DNA of 35,439 bases, taken from contig DAHXKW010000146.1 in NCBI GenBank assembly GCA_027366195.1, positions 1-35,439 of the forward strand. Direction: 5' to 3'. The translations under genes were made by a program, and so were the position numbers. The DNA comes from Alphaproteobacteria bacterium. GTDB lineage: Bacteria; Pseudomonadota; Alphaproteobacteria; G02398745; G023898745. The notes under the pieces were generated by a model. The model was not told where the DNA came from and ran no database searches. It saw nothing but the letters and a program-made list of their open reading frames with translations. Of the stretch, positions 22,617 through 31,256 are shown in pieces. The stretch's first letter is position 1, and the number at the start of each line of letters is the position of its first letter.

Positions 22617-24332
22617 TTAAAGTTGTGTTTCAAGTTCGTCCATTAGTTTTGTGATCAATGACAATCCTTTTTCCCAAAATGTAGGATCTGAGGGGTCTAG
22701 ATTGAAAGGTTTTAATAGTTCGCGATAAGGTTTTGAACCTCCGGCTTTTAACAGGTCAATATATTGTTTTTTAAATGTCTCTTTGTCGTTAGTGTCTTGG
22801 TAAACCATAAATAAGCTATTCACTAAGCAATCCCCAAAGGCATAAGCGTAAACATAAAATGGTGCGTGGAAAAAGTGTCCCACATATGACCAAAAATTAT
22901 GGCATATAGGATCAAGGTTAACGGCTTCGCCCAATGCTTCTTTTTGTGTTTCTATCCAATAATGATTGAAATCTTCCGTAGTGAGTTCACCTGTCTCTAT
23001 ACGATGTTTATGGACTTTTTTTTCAAATTCGTAGAAAGCAATTTGCCGAACAACCGTATTGATCATGTCATCGATTTTAGCGGCTAGAAGCATGCGGGAA
23101 TCATATTTTCCGCTGTTCTTGAGATAGTTAAATGTGAGCATTTCACCAAAGACGGATGCGGTTTCTGCGATAGTTAATGGTGCATCTTGTTCTAAAGTTC
23201 CGACATCTCTGGCTAAGTATTGATGTACAGCATGTCCTAATTCGTGTGCTAAAGTGGCCACATCTCGGATACGGTTTTGATAATTTAATAAAACATAGGG
23301 ATGAGCAGAGGGGATCGTGGCGGCTGAAAAAGCACCAGAGCGTTTATCATCTTTGGCGGGCACATCAATCCATGGATTATCAAAGAATTTTTGGACAATA
23401 TCGGCGATTGCTGGCGAAAATTCCCCATAGGCGGTCAGAACTATTTTTTCTGCTTCGGCGTAAGGAATTTCGATTTCTTTATCCACAAACAAAGGGGCAT
23501 TCCTATCCCAATAATCAATTTTAGCTTTATCCAAACATCTAGCCTTTAAAGCATACCAACGATGAGATAATTTTGAATAGTTCTTTTTGACAGTTGAACA
23601 AAGTGTTTCGACAACCTCTCCTTCAATCTGATTAGCGATATGCCTTGGTTGCATCGGAGATTTGAATTTCCTTTTTTTATCAATCAGCATTTTGTCTTGG
23701 ATCAAAGTGTTGAAGATATAAGTAATCCATTTAATATCTTTCTGAAGCCCCACATGTAAGGAATCGGCAGCTGTTTTTCTTATGGTCGCATCATTACTGC
23801 TCATACCTTCTAGGACTTTTTCTAAACCAACAGTTTGTCCTTGAAAATCAAAAGTCATGTGCGCCGTCATTTCATCAAATAAGCGCATCCAGGCACTGTG
23901 TGAGGTCAGGTCTTTATCACATAGTAAAGCCTCAAGTTCTTCTGATAGTTCATAGTCTTTCATTAGACGAATATGATTGATCCAATTTTGATAGCGGGAG
24001 TTTTGGGGGGCTTGCTCTAATTTGTTAATGGCTAGGGTAAAAAATACTAAATCCTGATTGATCTGCGCTATCTTTTCCTGAATTTTGGCATAATGTTGTG
24101 CCACCTTTGTGTCCTTCAGATGTGTGCTGTAATCCAACATGGCATAGTAGGCCGAACGTTCAATCATTTCAGAAATAGACTCATATTCGCTAATGGCTTT
24201 ATCGATATCTTTTCCTAAGTCTGCTTTATAACGTGATGCAAAATATTGTGCAGCTTGTGCGGCTTTTTCTAAATTGGCATAAGCTTCGTCATAATTTTTG
24301 TGCAAATCATCTAAATTCCAACGTTTTTCCAT
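22617..24332 (-). CDS. pepF: Oligoendopeptidase F (M3B)
   Basis: A 571-residue cytosolic zinc peptidase. The metal site is TLAHELGHAVHQYL (HExxH) followed about 25 residues later by ETASVFGEML carrying the third ligand Glu. The N-terminal helical domain and the C-terminal YAYAFGDCLVNSLF are typical of the pepF/M3 clade. It degrades short peptides. The start MEKRWNLDDL fits family N-termini. It is divergent from the ABC-F gene. Confidence 0.94.
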   Translation of the reverse strand: MEKRWNLDDLHKNYDEAYANLEKAAQAAQYFASRYKADLGKDIDKAISEYESISEMIERSAYYAMLDYSTHLKDTKVAQHYAKIQEKIAQINQDLVFFTLAINKLEQAPQNSRYQNWINHIRLMKDYELSEELEALLCDKDLTSHSAWMRLFDEMTAHMTFDFQGQTVGLEKVLEGMSSNDATIRKTAADSLHVGLQKDIKWITYIFNTLIQDKMLIDKKRKFKSPMQPRHIANQIEGEVVETLCSTVKKNYSKLSHRWYALKARCLDKAKIDYWDRNAPLFVDKEIEIPYAEAEKIVLTAYGEFSPAIADIVQKFFDNPWIDVPAKDDKRSGAFSAATIPSAHPYVLLNYQNRIRDVATLAHELGHAVHQYLARDVGTLEQDAPLTIAETASVFGEMLTFNYLKNSGKYDSRMLLAAKIDDMINTVVRQIAFYEFEKKVHKHRIETGELTTEDFNHYWIETQKEALGEAVNLDPICHNFWSYVGHFFHAPFYVYAYAFGDCLVNSLFMVYQDTNDKETFKKQYIDLLKAGGSKPYRELLKPFNLDPSDPTFWEKGLSLITKLMDELETQL

Positions 24333-24367
24333 GTGTTATAAAATAGTCTTGCTCTAAGTTTATGGTA

Positions 24368-24382
24368 CTATATTTTATATAG
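24368..24382. promoter_or_regulatory. AT palindrome between pepF and the ABC-F gene
   Basis: CTATAT-TTT-ATATAG, arms of six bases, lies in the 176-bp divergent region where both promoters must sit. It could be an operator or simply overlapping -10 elements. No firm promoter could be assigned. Confidence 0.25.
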
Positions 24383-24425
24383 AATATTTGTTTAATCCGA
24401 TGGTCATACGTCTTACAGCCTAACA

Positions 24426-24455
24426 AGCACACGATTGAATGGTGGATCGTGTGCT
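24426..24455 (+). promoter_or_regulatory. 10-bp perfect stem in the ABC-F gene leader
   Basis: AGCACACGAT and ATCGTGTGCT form a perfect 10-bp stem around a 10-base loop, 54 bases before ATG 24509. No U-run follows, so it is not a simple terminator. Leaders of some ABC-F genes use attenuation, and this could be part of such a switch or a repressor site. Confidence 0.45.
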
Positions 24456-24508
24456 GGAGCCTAATCTCTCAGCACATTTCGTATTAACGATAAAAGGGAG
24501 AGTGGGAA

Positions 24509-26122
24509 ATGTTATCTTTAGTTAATTTATCTAAAACATTTGGGAATAAAGTTTTATTTCAGAATTTAACGCATAGTTTACCGGCAGGCAAAAGGATCGG
24601 TTTGGTAGGGCCAAATGGTGCTGGAAAAACGTCTTTATTAAACATTATTTGTGGTCTTGATCATAGTGACAGTAAGGGGCAAATTGTTGCACCTAAAGGA
24701 ACAAAAATTGGTTATTTACCCCAAGAAATTAATCCAACACCTTTATCTTCCGTTTTAGAAGAATGTCTAAGTGGACATAGAGAACTTTATCCTATCTTGC
24801 TTGATAGGGAAAAAGTTTTGGAAGAAATGGCGGCAAATTATAGTGAAGCGGTTCATGAACGATATGAGAAAATTGAGCATATTTTCCAGCAATTAGATGG
24901 TTACAGTCTGGAAGGAGAGGCGCACAAATTATTATTAGGGCTTGGTTTTAAGGAGCAAGATTTAACACGTAACCCTAAAGAATTTTCAGGTGGATGGCGC
25001 ATGCGTCTTGAGTTGGCGAAAGTTTTATTGAATGAGCCTGATATTTTGATTTTGGATGAGCCTACCAATCATTTGGATTTACCAAGTTTGATGTTTTTAG
25101 AGGAGTTCTTACTGAGTTTCAAAGGAACATTATTATTTGTATCTCATGATCAAGAATTGTTAGACCGCTTAGCCAATATTATTTTGTATTTAAGAAATGG
25201 GAAGATTTCTGAATATTCTGGCAATTTTTCTGATTTTCTTGAACGGCATAATCTAGAAAAATTCCAAGCTGAGTCACAAAAGAAGAGTTTAGATAAGCAA
25301 ATCCAGCATAATCAAAAATTTGTAGACCGTTTTGGAGCGAAGGCGACTAAAGCAAAGCAAGCGAATAGTCGCAAGAAATTGATTAGTCGTTTGCAAGTGA
25401 TTCAAGGTTCAATAGAAACAGAAGATGCGCGCGCTTATCCACATATTGCTATGCCTGTTACCAAGTCAAGTGCAAGGGTGGTTTTAAAAATTGAACAAGC
25501 CAGTTTTGGTTACGATAAGCCTTTGGTGCGAGGGTTAAATTTGCAGGTGCAAAGAGGTCAGAAAATAGCGATTGTAGGTGCAAATGGTATTGGAAAGTCA
25601 ACTTTATTAAAAACTTTAGTAGGAGAGGTTCCTTTGTTGTCAGGATCTTTTACCTGGGGAGAGCATGTCAGTATAGGCTATTATGCTCAAAGTCAGGTTG
25701 ATCAATTAAATATGAAACAATCTGCTTTTGATAATGTTTTGGCGGCCAATGGTAATTTAGCCGAACATCAAGTAAGAAAAATTTTGGGAAGTCTTTTATT
25801 TAAAGAAAATGATGTACATAAGCCAGTTTCAGTTATGTCAGGTGGAGAAAAAAGTCGAGTGGGTTTGGCGTGTTTGATCGCTCAGCAGGCTAATGTATTG
25901 CTGATGGATGAACCAACAAATCACTTAGACATGATTGCTATGGAAAAATTGGCCGATGCTCTATGTGATTATACTGGCACCTTATTATTTGTAAGCCATG
26001 ATAGGCGTTTTATTAATCGTGTTGCTAGCCATATTTTGGGTATTAATGCCCAAGGTAAGTATTTACTTGTTGAAGGCACGTGGCCTGACTTTTTAGAAAA
26101 ATCGGCGCATTGGTTAGATTAA
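24509..26122 (+). CDS. ABC-F ATPase (Uup/YheS-like)
   Basis: 537 residues, two ATP-binding domains and no membrane helices. Walker A motifs are GPNGAGKTSLL (about 36-46) and GANGIGKSTLL (about 353). Signatures are FSGGWRMRLELAKVLL and MSGGEKSRVGLACLI. Walker B sequences are ILILDEPTNHLD and VLLMDEPTNHLD. The interdomain linker is charged (AKATKAKQANSRKKLISRL), as in ABC-F proteins that act on ribosomes. There is no C-terminal coiled coil as in full Uup. GGGAG precedes the ATG. It ends with a nine-base overlap with the convergent ABC importer ATPase gene. Confidence 0.9.
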   Translation: MLSLVNLSKTFGNKVLFQNLTHSLPAGKRIGLVGPNGAGKTSLLNIICGLDHSDSKGQIVAPKGTKIGYLPQEINPTPLSSVLEECLSGHRELYPILLDREKVLEEMAANYSEAVHERYEKIEHIFQQLDGYSLEGEAHKLLLGLGFKEQDLTRNPKEFSGGWRMRLELAKVLLNEPDILILDEPTNHLDLPSLMFLEEFLLSFKGTLLFVSHDQELLDRLANIILYLRNGKISEYSGNFSDFLERHNLEKFQAESQKKSLDKQIQHNQKFVDRFGAKATKAKQANSRKKLISRLQVIQGSIETEDARAYPHIAMPVTKSSARVVLKIEQASFGYDKPLVRGLNLQVQRGQKIAIVGANGIGKSTLLKTLVGEVPLLSGSFTWGEHVSIGYYAQSQVDQLNMKQSAFDNVLAANGNLAEHQVRKILGSLLFKENDVHKPVSVMSGGEKSRVGLACLIAQQANVLLMDEPTNHLDMIAMEKLADALCDYTGTLLFVSHDRRFINRVASHILGINAQGKYLLVEGTWPDFLEKSAHWLD

Positions 26123-26818
26123 GGTATCTTTCGTTTCAGGTAAAAGTAAAGACATTAAATCTTGTACGTTTTGAACATTAGTTAAATCATGTTTAATGCT
26201 ACCATTCTTTAAAACCAAAACTCGATCAGAATATTTTACAGCGTGATCAAGGTTATGTGTAACCATAACTGTCGTAATTTGGTATTCTTTGCAAAGTTTG
26301 AAAGTTAAATCCATAAGATTTTTGGCTGTTATAGGATCAAGCGCTGAGGTGTGTTCATCTAAGATTAAAAGTTTAGGATATGTCATAATAGCCATTATTA
26401 TACTCAGAGCTTGCCTTTGTCCTCCCGACAAAGAAGATAAGGGCTGGTTGACTTTTTCTTCAAGACCAAGATTTAATTTTTTCAGCCAGTATTCGCAGTC
26501 AACCTGAGGGTAACTTAATAACGAAGTGCTTCTTTTGTAATAAGCTAATAGCATATTTTGTTTAAGTGTGAGATTTTTGAATGTTGAACTTTGTACATCT
26601 TGCAAGACGAAGCTAACATCATTGGTATTGTAATTTCTTTCTACCTCTCCATATGTAGGTTCGATTAGATTTGTAATGAGTTTTAATAGAGTTGATTTTC
26701 CAGCCCCATTTTGCCCAACAATACTGATTTGTTCTTTATTTTTAATTGTTAAATTTACATCGTTTAAAATTTTTTTATTAGGCGGGACAGTATATATAAC
26801 GTTTTTAATTTTTAGCAT
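26114..26818 (-). CDS. ABC importer ATP-binding protein (TrpZ-like)
   Basis: 234 residues. Walker A GQNGAGKSTLLKLI, Q-loop FVLQDVQSS, signature LSGGQRQALSIIMAIM, Walker B LLILDEHTSALDP, and H-loop VMVTHNLDHA. It is the third gene of a unit with the permease (14-base overlap) and the lipoprotein. The set resembles TrpXYZ-type importers of aromatic amino acids or related compounds. Confidence 0.9.
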   Translation of the reverse strand: MLKIKNVIYTVPPNKKILNDVNLTIKNKEQISIVGQNGAGKSTLLKLITNLIEPTYGEVERNYNTNDVSFVLQDVQSSTFKNLTLKQNMLLAYYKRSTSLLSYPQVDCEYWLKKLNLGLEEKVNQPLSSLSGGQRQALSIIMAIMTYPKLLILDEHTSALDPITAKNLMDLTFKLCKEYQITTVMVTHNLDHAVKYSDRVLVLKNGSIKHDLTNVQNVQDLMSLLLPETKDTLI

Positions 26819-27677
26819 GTCCAGTTCCTTTTCTTAAATTGGCCAAAATAATAGATGTAATAACCATGACAGACGTAATGAGTTTTAGGTCAGAGGTTTT
26901 AAGTCCTATGAAGTCTAAATTCAAAGCAATTTGTGTAATTGTTCTATAAAGAATCGAACCTAAAATTACTAGTCCAAACATCTTAGGTATACTTTTTGTC
27001 TCTTTTGCAAACACTTCACCCAACATGATACAAGCAAGGCCTGTTACCACTACTCCAAATCCCATAGAAACATCACAAAATCCCTGGTATTGGGTCATAA
27101 GTGCGCCGATTGTGGATGCTACTCCATTACTTAGAGCAATTAAGGAAAGCTTATGATAGTTGGTATTAATTCGGTATAAATGGGAAGCTTTTTCATTTTG
27201 TCCAATGGCGACGAGAACTAGCCCTAAGTAACTTCGAAAAAGCCAAATCATAGGTGTCAAAATCATAAAGCAAACAGCAATATTAATCAGCAGTGGTGGA
27301 ATAATGTAAATAGTAGATTGCTCAAAAATAGAGACATTGGCTGCGCCTAAAATACGTAAATTAATGCTATAGAGCATTATCATCACCAATATGCTGGCAA
27401 GGATTCCATTAATACGGAATTTTAGATTTAATACGCCTGTTGTAAGGCCTGCTAAAGCACCACCTAAAAATGGGAAAACCAAAGCTAAATAGGGTGAAAC
27501 CCCCTTTTTTATAAGTAAAGCACATAGGGCTCCGCCCAATACAAAGGAACCGTCAACCGTTAAATCTGGAAAGTCTAATACTCTGAATGTTAGGTAAATA
27601 CTTATTGCTAAAAGCCCATAAGAAATACCAAGCTCTAAAACTGTGACGAGTTGATCTAACATTTTTCTGCCCCACAT
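26805..27677 (-). CDS. ABC importer permease (TrpY-like)
   Basis: 290 residues and about eight hydrophobic helices. It has the branched-chain-type permease pattern (LGISYGLLAISIYLTFRVLDFPDLTVDGSFVLGGAL; LKFRINGILASILVMIMLYSINLRILG). It corresponds to the permease that accompanies PF04392-type binding proteins. Both ends overlap the neighbouring genes, so the three products are made together. Confidence 0.9.
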   Translation of the reverse strand: MWGRKMLDQLVTVLELGISYGLLAISIYLTFRVLDFPDLTVDGSFVLGGALCALLIKKGVSPYLALVFPFLGGALAGLTTGVLNLKFRINGILASILVMIMLYSINLRILGAANVSIFEQSTIYIIPPLLINIAVCFMILTPMIWLFRSYLGLVLVAIGQNEKASHLYRINTNYHKLSLIALSNGVASTIGALMTQYQGFCDVSMGFGVVVTGLACIMLGEVFAKETKSIPKMFGLVILGSILYRTITQIALNLDFIGLKTSDLKLITSVMVITSIILANLRKGTGHAKN

Positions 27678-28591
27678 ATTCGGATACTATAAGGAAGCTT
27701 TTCTGGGAGCGTCAAGTTAAGTTTTTTCAACATCGGTTGATTTACATACAACCTCACTTCTTCAGGTTGCTGGACAGGAATATCTTCAATTGATTTACCC
27801 TCTTCTAATATCGCCTTTATTTGTTTAGCAACAGTTGTGCCCAAGTCATATTGTGCATATCCCAGAGCTAGAGAGACGCCGCGTTTAGCTGAATCTGGAT
27901 CAGAAGATATAACTGGAATACCGTAGTTTTTTGCTGTTTCTGTTAGAATTTCCAGCGCTGACCAGACAGTATTATCTGATGGAATATAGATCATATCTAC
28001 TTTGCTTGCCAAAGTTTTTACCGCAGCTATGATATCTGTAGGGTTAGAAATGCCAATGCTTTTAATGTTTATACCTTGTGCTTGCTTTTTAAGTTCTTTA
28101 ACCGTTTGTTCTGAGTTTGATTCAGAAGGATTGTAAATTACGCCTATTGTCTTTAAGTCTTTAATAACTTTTTTAGACAACTCGAGCATTTCTTTGATTA
28201 AAGGTGCATCATAAACACCACTCATTCCTTTGGGTTTTCCATAATTCTCTACAAGCCCCACCTCTTTGGGGTAGGTTACAGAAGAAAATAAAATGGGGGT
28301 TTTATTAGGATTAGGAATGTTTTTGAAAGTTTGTGCTGATGGCGTTGAAATGGCGACGACTAAAGCTACTTTTTTACTTAATAAACGCTTTGCAATTTGT
28401 TGTGCAATAACAATATCTCCTTGGGCATCTTGATCAATAATTTCATATTGTGAATCAAGGTGATCGATAATACCCTTTTTGGCTTCATTAAGCGAAGGAT
28501 GATTTACAATTTGCGTAATTGCAATTTGTTTTTTATTGTGGCATCCCGCTACCATTAAAGATGTAACAATAGCTAATAAAATTTTTTTCAT
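27656..28591 (-). CDS. ABC importer substrate-binding lipoprotein (TrpX-like)
   Basis: 311 residues. Signal peptide with lipobox LMVAGC (Cys17). A two-lobed PF04392-type binding domain follows: IAITQIVNHPSLNEAKKGI, FSSVTYPKEVGLV, TIGVIYNPSESNS, YIPSDNTVWSALE, and ALGYAQYDLGTTVAKQ. This family includes tryptophan/tyrosine-binding proteins. The ligand cannot be fixed from sequence. GGAGGG lies just before the ATG. First gene of the importer operon; an auxotrophic intracellular life would fit. Confidence 0.88.
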   Translation of the reverse strand: MKKILLAIVTSLMVAGCHNKKQIAITQIVNHPSLNEAKKGIIDHLDSQYEIIDQDAQGDIVIAQQIAKRLLSKKVALVVAISTPSAQTFKNIPNPNKTPILFSSVTYPKEVGLVENYGKPKGMSGVYDAPLIKEMLELSKKVIKDLKTIGVIYNPSESNSEQTVKELKKQAQGINIKSIGISNPTDIIAAVKTLASKVDMIYIPSDNTVWSALEILTETAKNYGIPVISSDPDSAKRGVSLALGYAQYDLGTTVAKQIKAILEEGKSIEDIPVQQPEEVRLYVNQPMLKKLNLTLPEKLPYSIRICGAEKC

Positions 28592-28613
28592 TTTTTCCCT
28601 CCAAAATCAAAAC

Positions 28614-28682
28614 GTTTCCAAGCTATTGGAAAACTTGCTGTTTATAAATACTAATTTTTTCTTCGACTGTATTTTTTGTCAA
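28614..28682 (-). promoter_or_regulatory. Promoter and leader hairpin of the ABC importer operon
   Basis: On the minus strand a perfect TTGACA (28677-28682) is followed after 17 bases by AAAAAT (28654-28659, 4/6). The leader then holds GTTTTCCAA-TAGC-TTGGAAAC (28614-28634), a hairpin with one bulged base directly upstream of the ribosome site. It could modulate translation. Confidence 0.45.
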
Positions 28683-28786
28683 AGATACGTTTGCTTGATA
28701 TCAAGCTTGCGTTGTTTAACGTGCTATAGAACTACCCTAAAAGGATATTTACAGCACGCTTATAAATCGAAAAGAGGGGAAAAATA

Positions 28787-28897
28787 ATGAAGACAAGTGA
28801 ACAGAGGAGTATTTTTTCAATAAGGATAGTATTTTATACATCCTTAGAACTCTCTAATTCACTTAATCGTAATTACATTATAACAGATATTTGGTAA
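28787..28897 (+). CDS. Candidate 36-residue small protein
   Basis: ATG is preceded by GAGGGG at a good distance (28774-28779) and opens 36 codons beginning MKTSEQRSIFSIRIVFYTSL and ending in TDIW. The start region is basic and the middle is weakly hydrophobic. The ribosome site is better than that of many larger genes here, but a frame of this length is common by chance in AT-rich DNA. It may be the remnant of a gene. Confidence 0.25.
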   Translation: MKTSEQRSIFSIRIVFYTSLELSNSLNRNYIITDIW

Positions 28898-28965
28898 AGA
28901 GAAAATTTACACCAATTGTGGTGATCAAGCAAAAGTCGAAGAAAAAGGTATTAGTACCACCAAAA

Positions 28966-29832
28966 TTAAGCAGACTGATTGCTAATTCTTTTTTCACGCA
29001 AACGTTCGAAGTGTTCACCCGCATGATAGGAAGATCGTGTAAGGGCAGAGCATGAAGCAAGGAGGAATCCTTTGCCAGTTGCCATTTTTTGATAGAATGC
29101 GAACTCTTCATCATTAACGTAACGCATAACCTTATGATGCTTTGGAGTGGGTTGAAGATACTGTCCTATTGTCAAAAAATCAACATTGGCGGCACGTAAA
29201 TCATCCATAACTTGCAAAACTTCTTCTTGGGTTTCGCCTAGTCCCACCATGATTCCTGATTTTGTAAAGCTTGTGGGGTCGGTCTTTTTTACATGATCTA
29301 GCAACTGGAGCGAATTGAAATAACGTGCACCTGGACGGACTGATCGGTATAACCGCGGGACTGTTTCTAGATTGTGGTTAAACACATCTGGTTTGGCTGT
29401 GATAATATGTTCCACAGCGCCGTCTTTACGTAGAAAGTCTGGGGTAAGGACTTCTATTGTTGTTTCAGGAGAAGCCAAGCGGATCATTTCTATGACTTGT
29501 GCAAAATGCTGTGCGCCGCCATCATCTAGGTCATCCCGGTCAACAGATGTAATAACAGCATGTTTTAGGGAGAGTTTGGCGACAGCTTCGGCGACTCGTC
29601 TGGGCTCATCAAGGTCTAATGGTAAAGGCTTGCCTGTTTTAACGTTACAGAAACGACAAGCCCGTGTACATGTGTCACCCATGATCATAAATGTGGCGTG
29701 TTTTTGTGCCCAGCATTCTCCGATGTTAGGGCAAGCCGCTTCCTCGCAGACGGTGTGTAATTTATATTGTCTTACAAGGTCTACAGTTTCGAAATATGTT
29801 GGTGATACAGGGGCTTTAACGCGAGGTTTCAT
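28966..29832 (-). CDS. lipA: Lipoyl synthase
   Basis: A 288-residue radical-SAM enzyme inserting two sulfurs into octanoyl groups on E2/H proteins. The auxiliary cluster site is CEEAACPNIGECW (about 34-46) and the radical-SAM triad is CTRACRFC (about 57-64). SVDRDDLDDGGAQHF, MVGLGET, FLTIGQYLQPTPKHH and the C-terminal RSSYHAGEHF, whose Ser ligates the auxiliary cluster, are all present. It is slightly short but complete. The start overlaps the previous gene by four bases (ATGA). No lipB is in the window. Confidence 0.96.
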   Translation of the reverse strand: MKPRVKAPVSPTYFETVDLVRQYKLHTVCEEAACPNIGECWAQKHATFMIMGDTCTRACRFCNVKTGKPLPLDLDEPRRVAEAVAKLSLKHAVITSVDRDDLDDGGAQHFAQVIEMIRLASPETTIEVLTPDFLRKDGAVEHIITAKPDVFNHNLETVPRLYRSVRPGARYFNSLQLLDHVKKTDPTSFTKSGIMVGLGETQEEVLQVMDDLRAANVDFLTIGQYLQPTPKHHKVMRYVNDEEFAFYQKMATGKGFLLASCSALTRSSYHAGEHFERLREKRISNQSA

Positions 29833-30578
29833 GGGGATACTTTTGATAACCTGAAATAACTTTCAACACCTTCCATACTACAAATGGGGTTATTCTGACT
29901 ATCAAACAAGTGTGCGTCGAAAACATACTGAAGTCCGGAAATCTTATGAAAAATAAGGTGTGCATAACATGTTTCTTCTTTAAATTTTTGATAGAGGACA
30001 GCGCGTTTTATTTTTGAAGGTAAAGACGCTTTGTGTTTCACCATAAAGGCAAGTTGGCATCCCATTTGTAAAGCACCATCACAGGCGAAAGGATCGAAAA
30101 ACCAGTCTGTTTGATTATTGTTCATACCTAATGCTGTTTTTAAGATGCCTATTGTTTGACTGCCCGTTTTATCTTTCTTGATTTTGACAATGCTATGAAG
30201 CTTCGGACCATGGAATAAAAACTGATAATTTCCTGGAAATTCTTGCACCACACTTAAGTCAGACCACAAGGGTTTTTCAATACCGTCATGAAATAAAGAA
30301 TAGTGTGCTTTGTAGTGTACATTGTGGCGAATATCTAAAAGCTGTATTAACTCTTGTTCTTGATTAATATCAATAATGACAGGATGATCTGTAAAATCTG
30401 AAAGGATAATGCCTTTGATAAGACGAATATCTTTGAGAATGCACGGGCCAATATATTCTTTTAATTTTCCATAAAAAAGGTCAAGAATGCTTACGAATGG
30501 AATTACTGGGACGTTTTCAGGGCAGTGATCTTCTACAAATGCATATCTTTCTTTCTTGAACACAAATGAAACTTGCAT
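29829..30578 (-). CDS. Stand-alone PKS-type dehydratase (double hotdog) protein
   Basis: 249 residues with the pattern of polyketide-synthase dehydratase domains. H18 in DHCPENVPVIPFVSILDLF fits the catalytic H-x3-G-x4-P motif, with Asn in place of Gly. FHGPKLHSIVKI (about 122-133) is the second-hotdog entry. D167 in FFDPFACDGALQMG fits the catalytic D-P-x3-D-x3-Q motif. No ketosynthase, acyl carrier or other PKS domain is fused or adjacent. It overlaps lipA by four bases and is probably translated with it, which hints at acyl-chain metabolism. The assignment is from motifs alone. A non-catalytic hotdog protein is possible. Confidence 0.6.
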   Translation of the reverse strand: MQVSFVFKKERYAFVEDHCPENVPVIPFVSILDLFYGKLKEYIGPCILKDIRLIKGIILSDFTDHPVIIDINQEQELIQLLDIRHNVHYKAHYSLFHDGIEKPLWSDLSVVQEFPGNYQFLFHGPKLHSIVKIKKDKTGSQTIGILKTALGMNNNQTDWFFDPFACDGALQMGCQLAFMVKHKASLPSKIKRAVLYQKFKEETCYAHLIFHKISGLQYVFDAHLFDSQNNPICSMEGVESYFRLSKVSP

Positions 30579-30644
30579 GACTGATTACACGATCCTTCCC
30601 TAATTGAGGTTTATCATAAGGTTATATTTATATGCAATCCTCTT

Positions 30645-31256
30645 TTAATGTAGCCAGCCAATAATACCTAGTCCTAACATGCATGTAATAATGACCGACA
30701 CGATAAATACAGCGAAGTATGTTCTAAATTGATTACCAAATTTAGGGCCGAAAGTTTTGACAGCATATGACAGTAAAAAGAATCGTGAACTGCGCGCGAT
30801 TGCTGCTGCCAATAGAAATGTCGTGAATTTTAATTGGGTCATGCCGGCGCATAATGATACAACCTTGAAAGGGATGGGCATTAATCCTTTCAAACTAATA
30901 ATCCAAAAGCCCCATTTTTGTATATCAGCTTGAAATCTTAGAAAAACATCTTGATATCCATAAAAATCAAGCAGGCGTTCTCCTATAAGCTGGAAGAAAG
31001 CAAATCCAATGTAATAACCAATAGCGCCGCCTATTAAAGAAGCGACAGTTGTAATAAAGGCCATTTTGAAAGCCTTATGGGGTTGAGCTAATACCATGGG
31101 TATTAAAAGAATATCTGGAGGAATTGGGAATATAAAACTTTCAAGGCATGAGACAGCAAATAGTAAAAAGCTGGCTCTAGGGCGTTGTACGCGTATAATT
31201 AGCCAATCGTGTATACGATGGGATATTTTTTTTGGTGGTGTCTCTTTACTTAACAT
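30645..31256 (-). CDS. DedA/YqaA-family (VTT domain) membrane protein
   Basis: 203 residues and about five hydrophobic helices. LESFIFPIPPDILLIPMVLAQPHKAFKMAF and ASLIGGAIGYYIGF are the YqaA-type signature, and FKVVSLCAGMTQLKF with RSSRFFLLSYAVKTFG is the second conserved half. VTT proteins are linked to lipid-carrier recycling and membrane homeostasis. The ATG overlaps the pgsA stop by one base (TAATG), fitting a lipid role. Confidence 0.85.
   Translation of the reverse strand: MLSKETPPKKISHRIHDWLIIRVQRPRASFLLFAVSCLESFIFPIPPDILLIPMVLAQPHKAFKMAFITTVASLIGGAIGYYIGFAFFQLIGERLLDFYGYQDVFLRFQADIQKWGFWIISLKGLMPIPFKVVSLCAGMTQLKFTTFLLAAAIARSSRFFLLSYAVKTFGPKFGNQFRTYFAVFIVSVIITCMLGLGIIGWLH

Larger units (their letters stand above)
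28592..28965. other. 374-bp intergenic region between the importer operon and lipA
   Basis: Besides the importer promoter and leader on the minus strand, it contains a perfect 14-bp palindrome GCTTGATATCAAGC (28693-28706) and a small plus-strand reading frame (28787-28897). No RNA gene is recognisable. Confidence 0.5.

Noticed and set aside
26930..26970. A GAATCGAACC stretch resembling a tRNA T-arm on the minus strand.
   Set aside because: It lies inside the ABC permease reading frame, and no acceptor stem or anticodon arm pairs around it.
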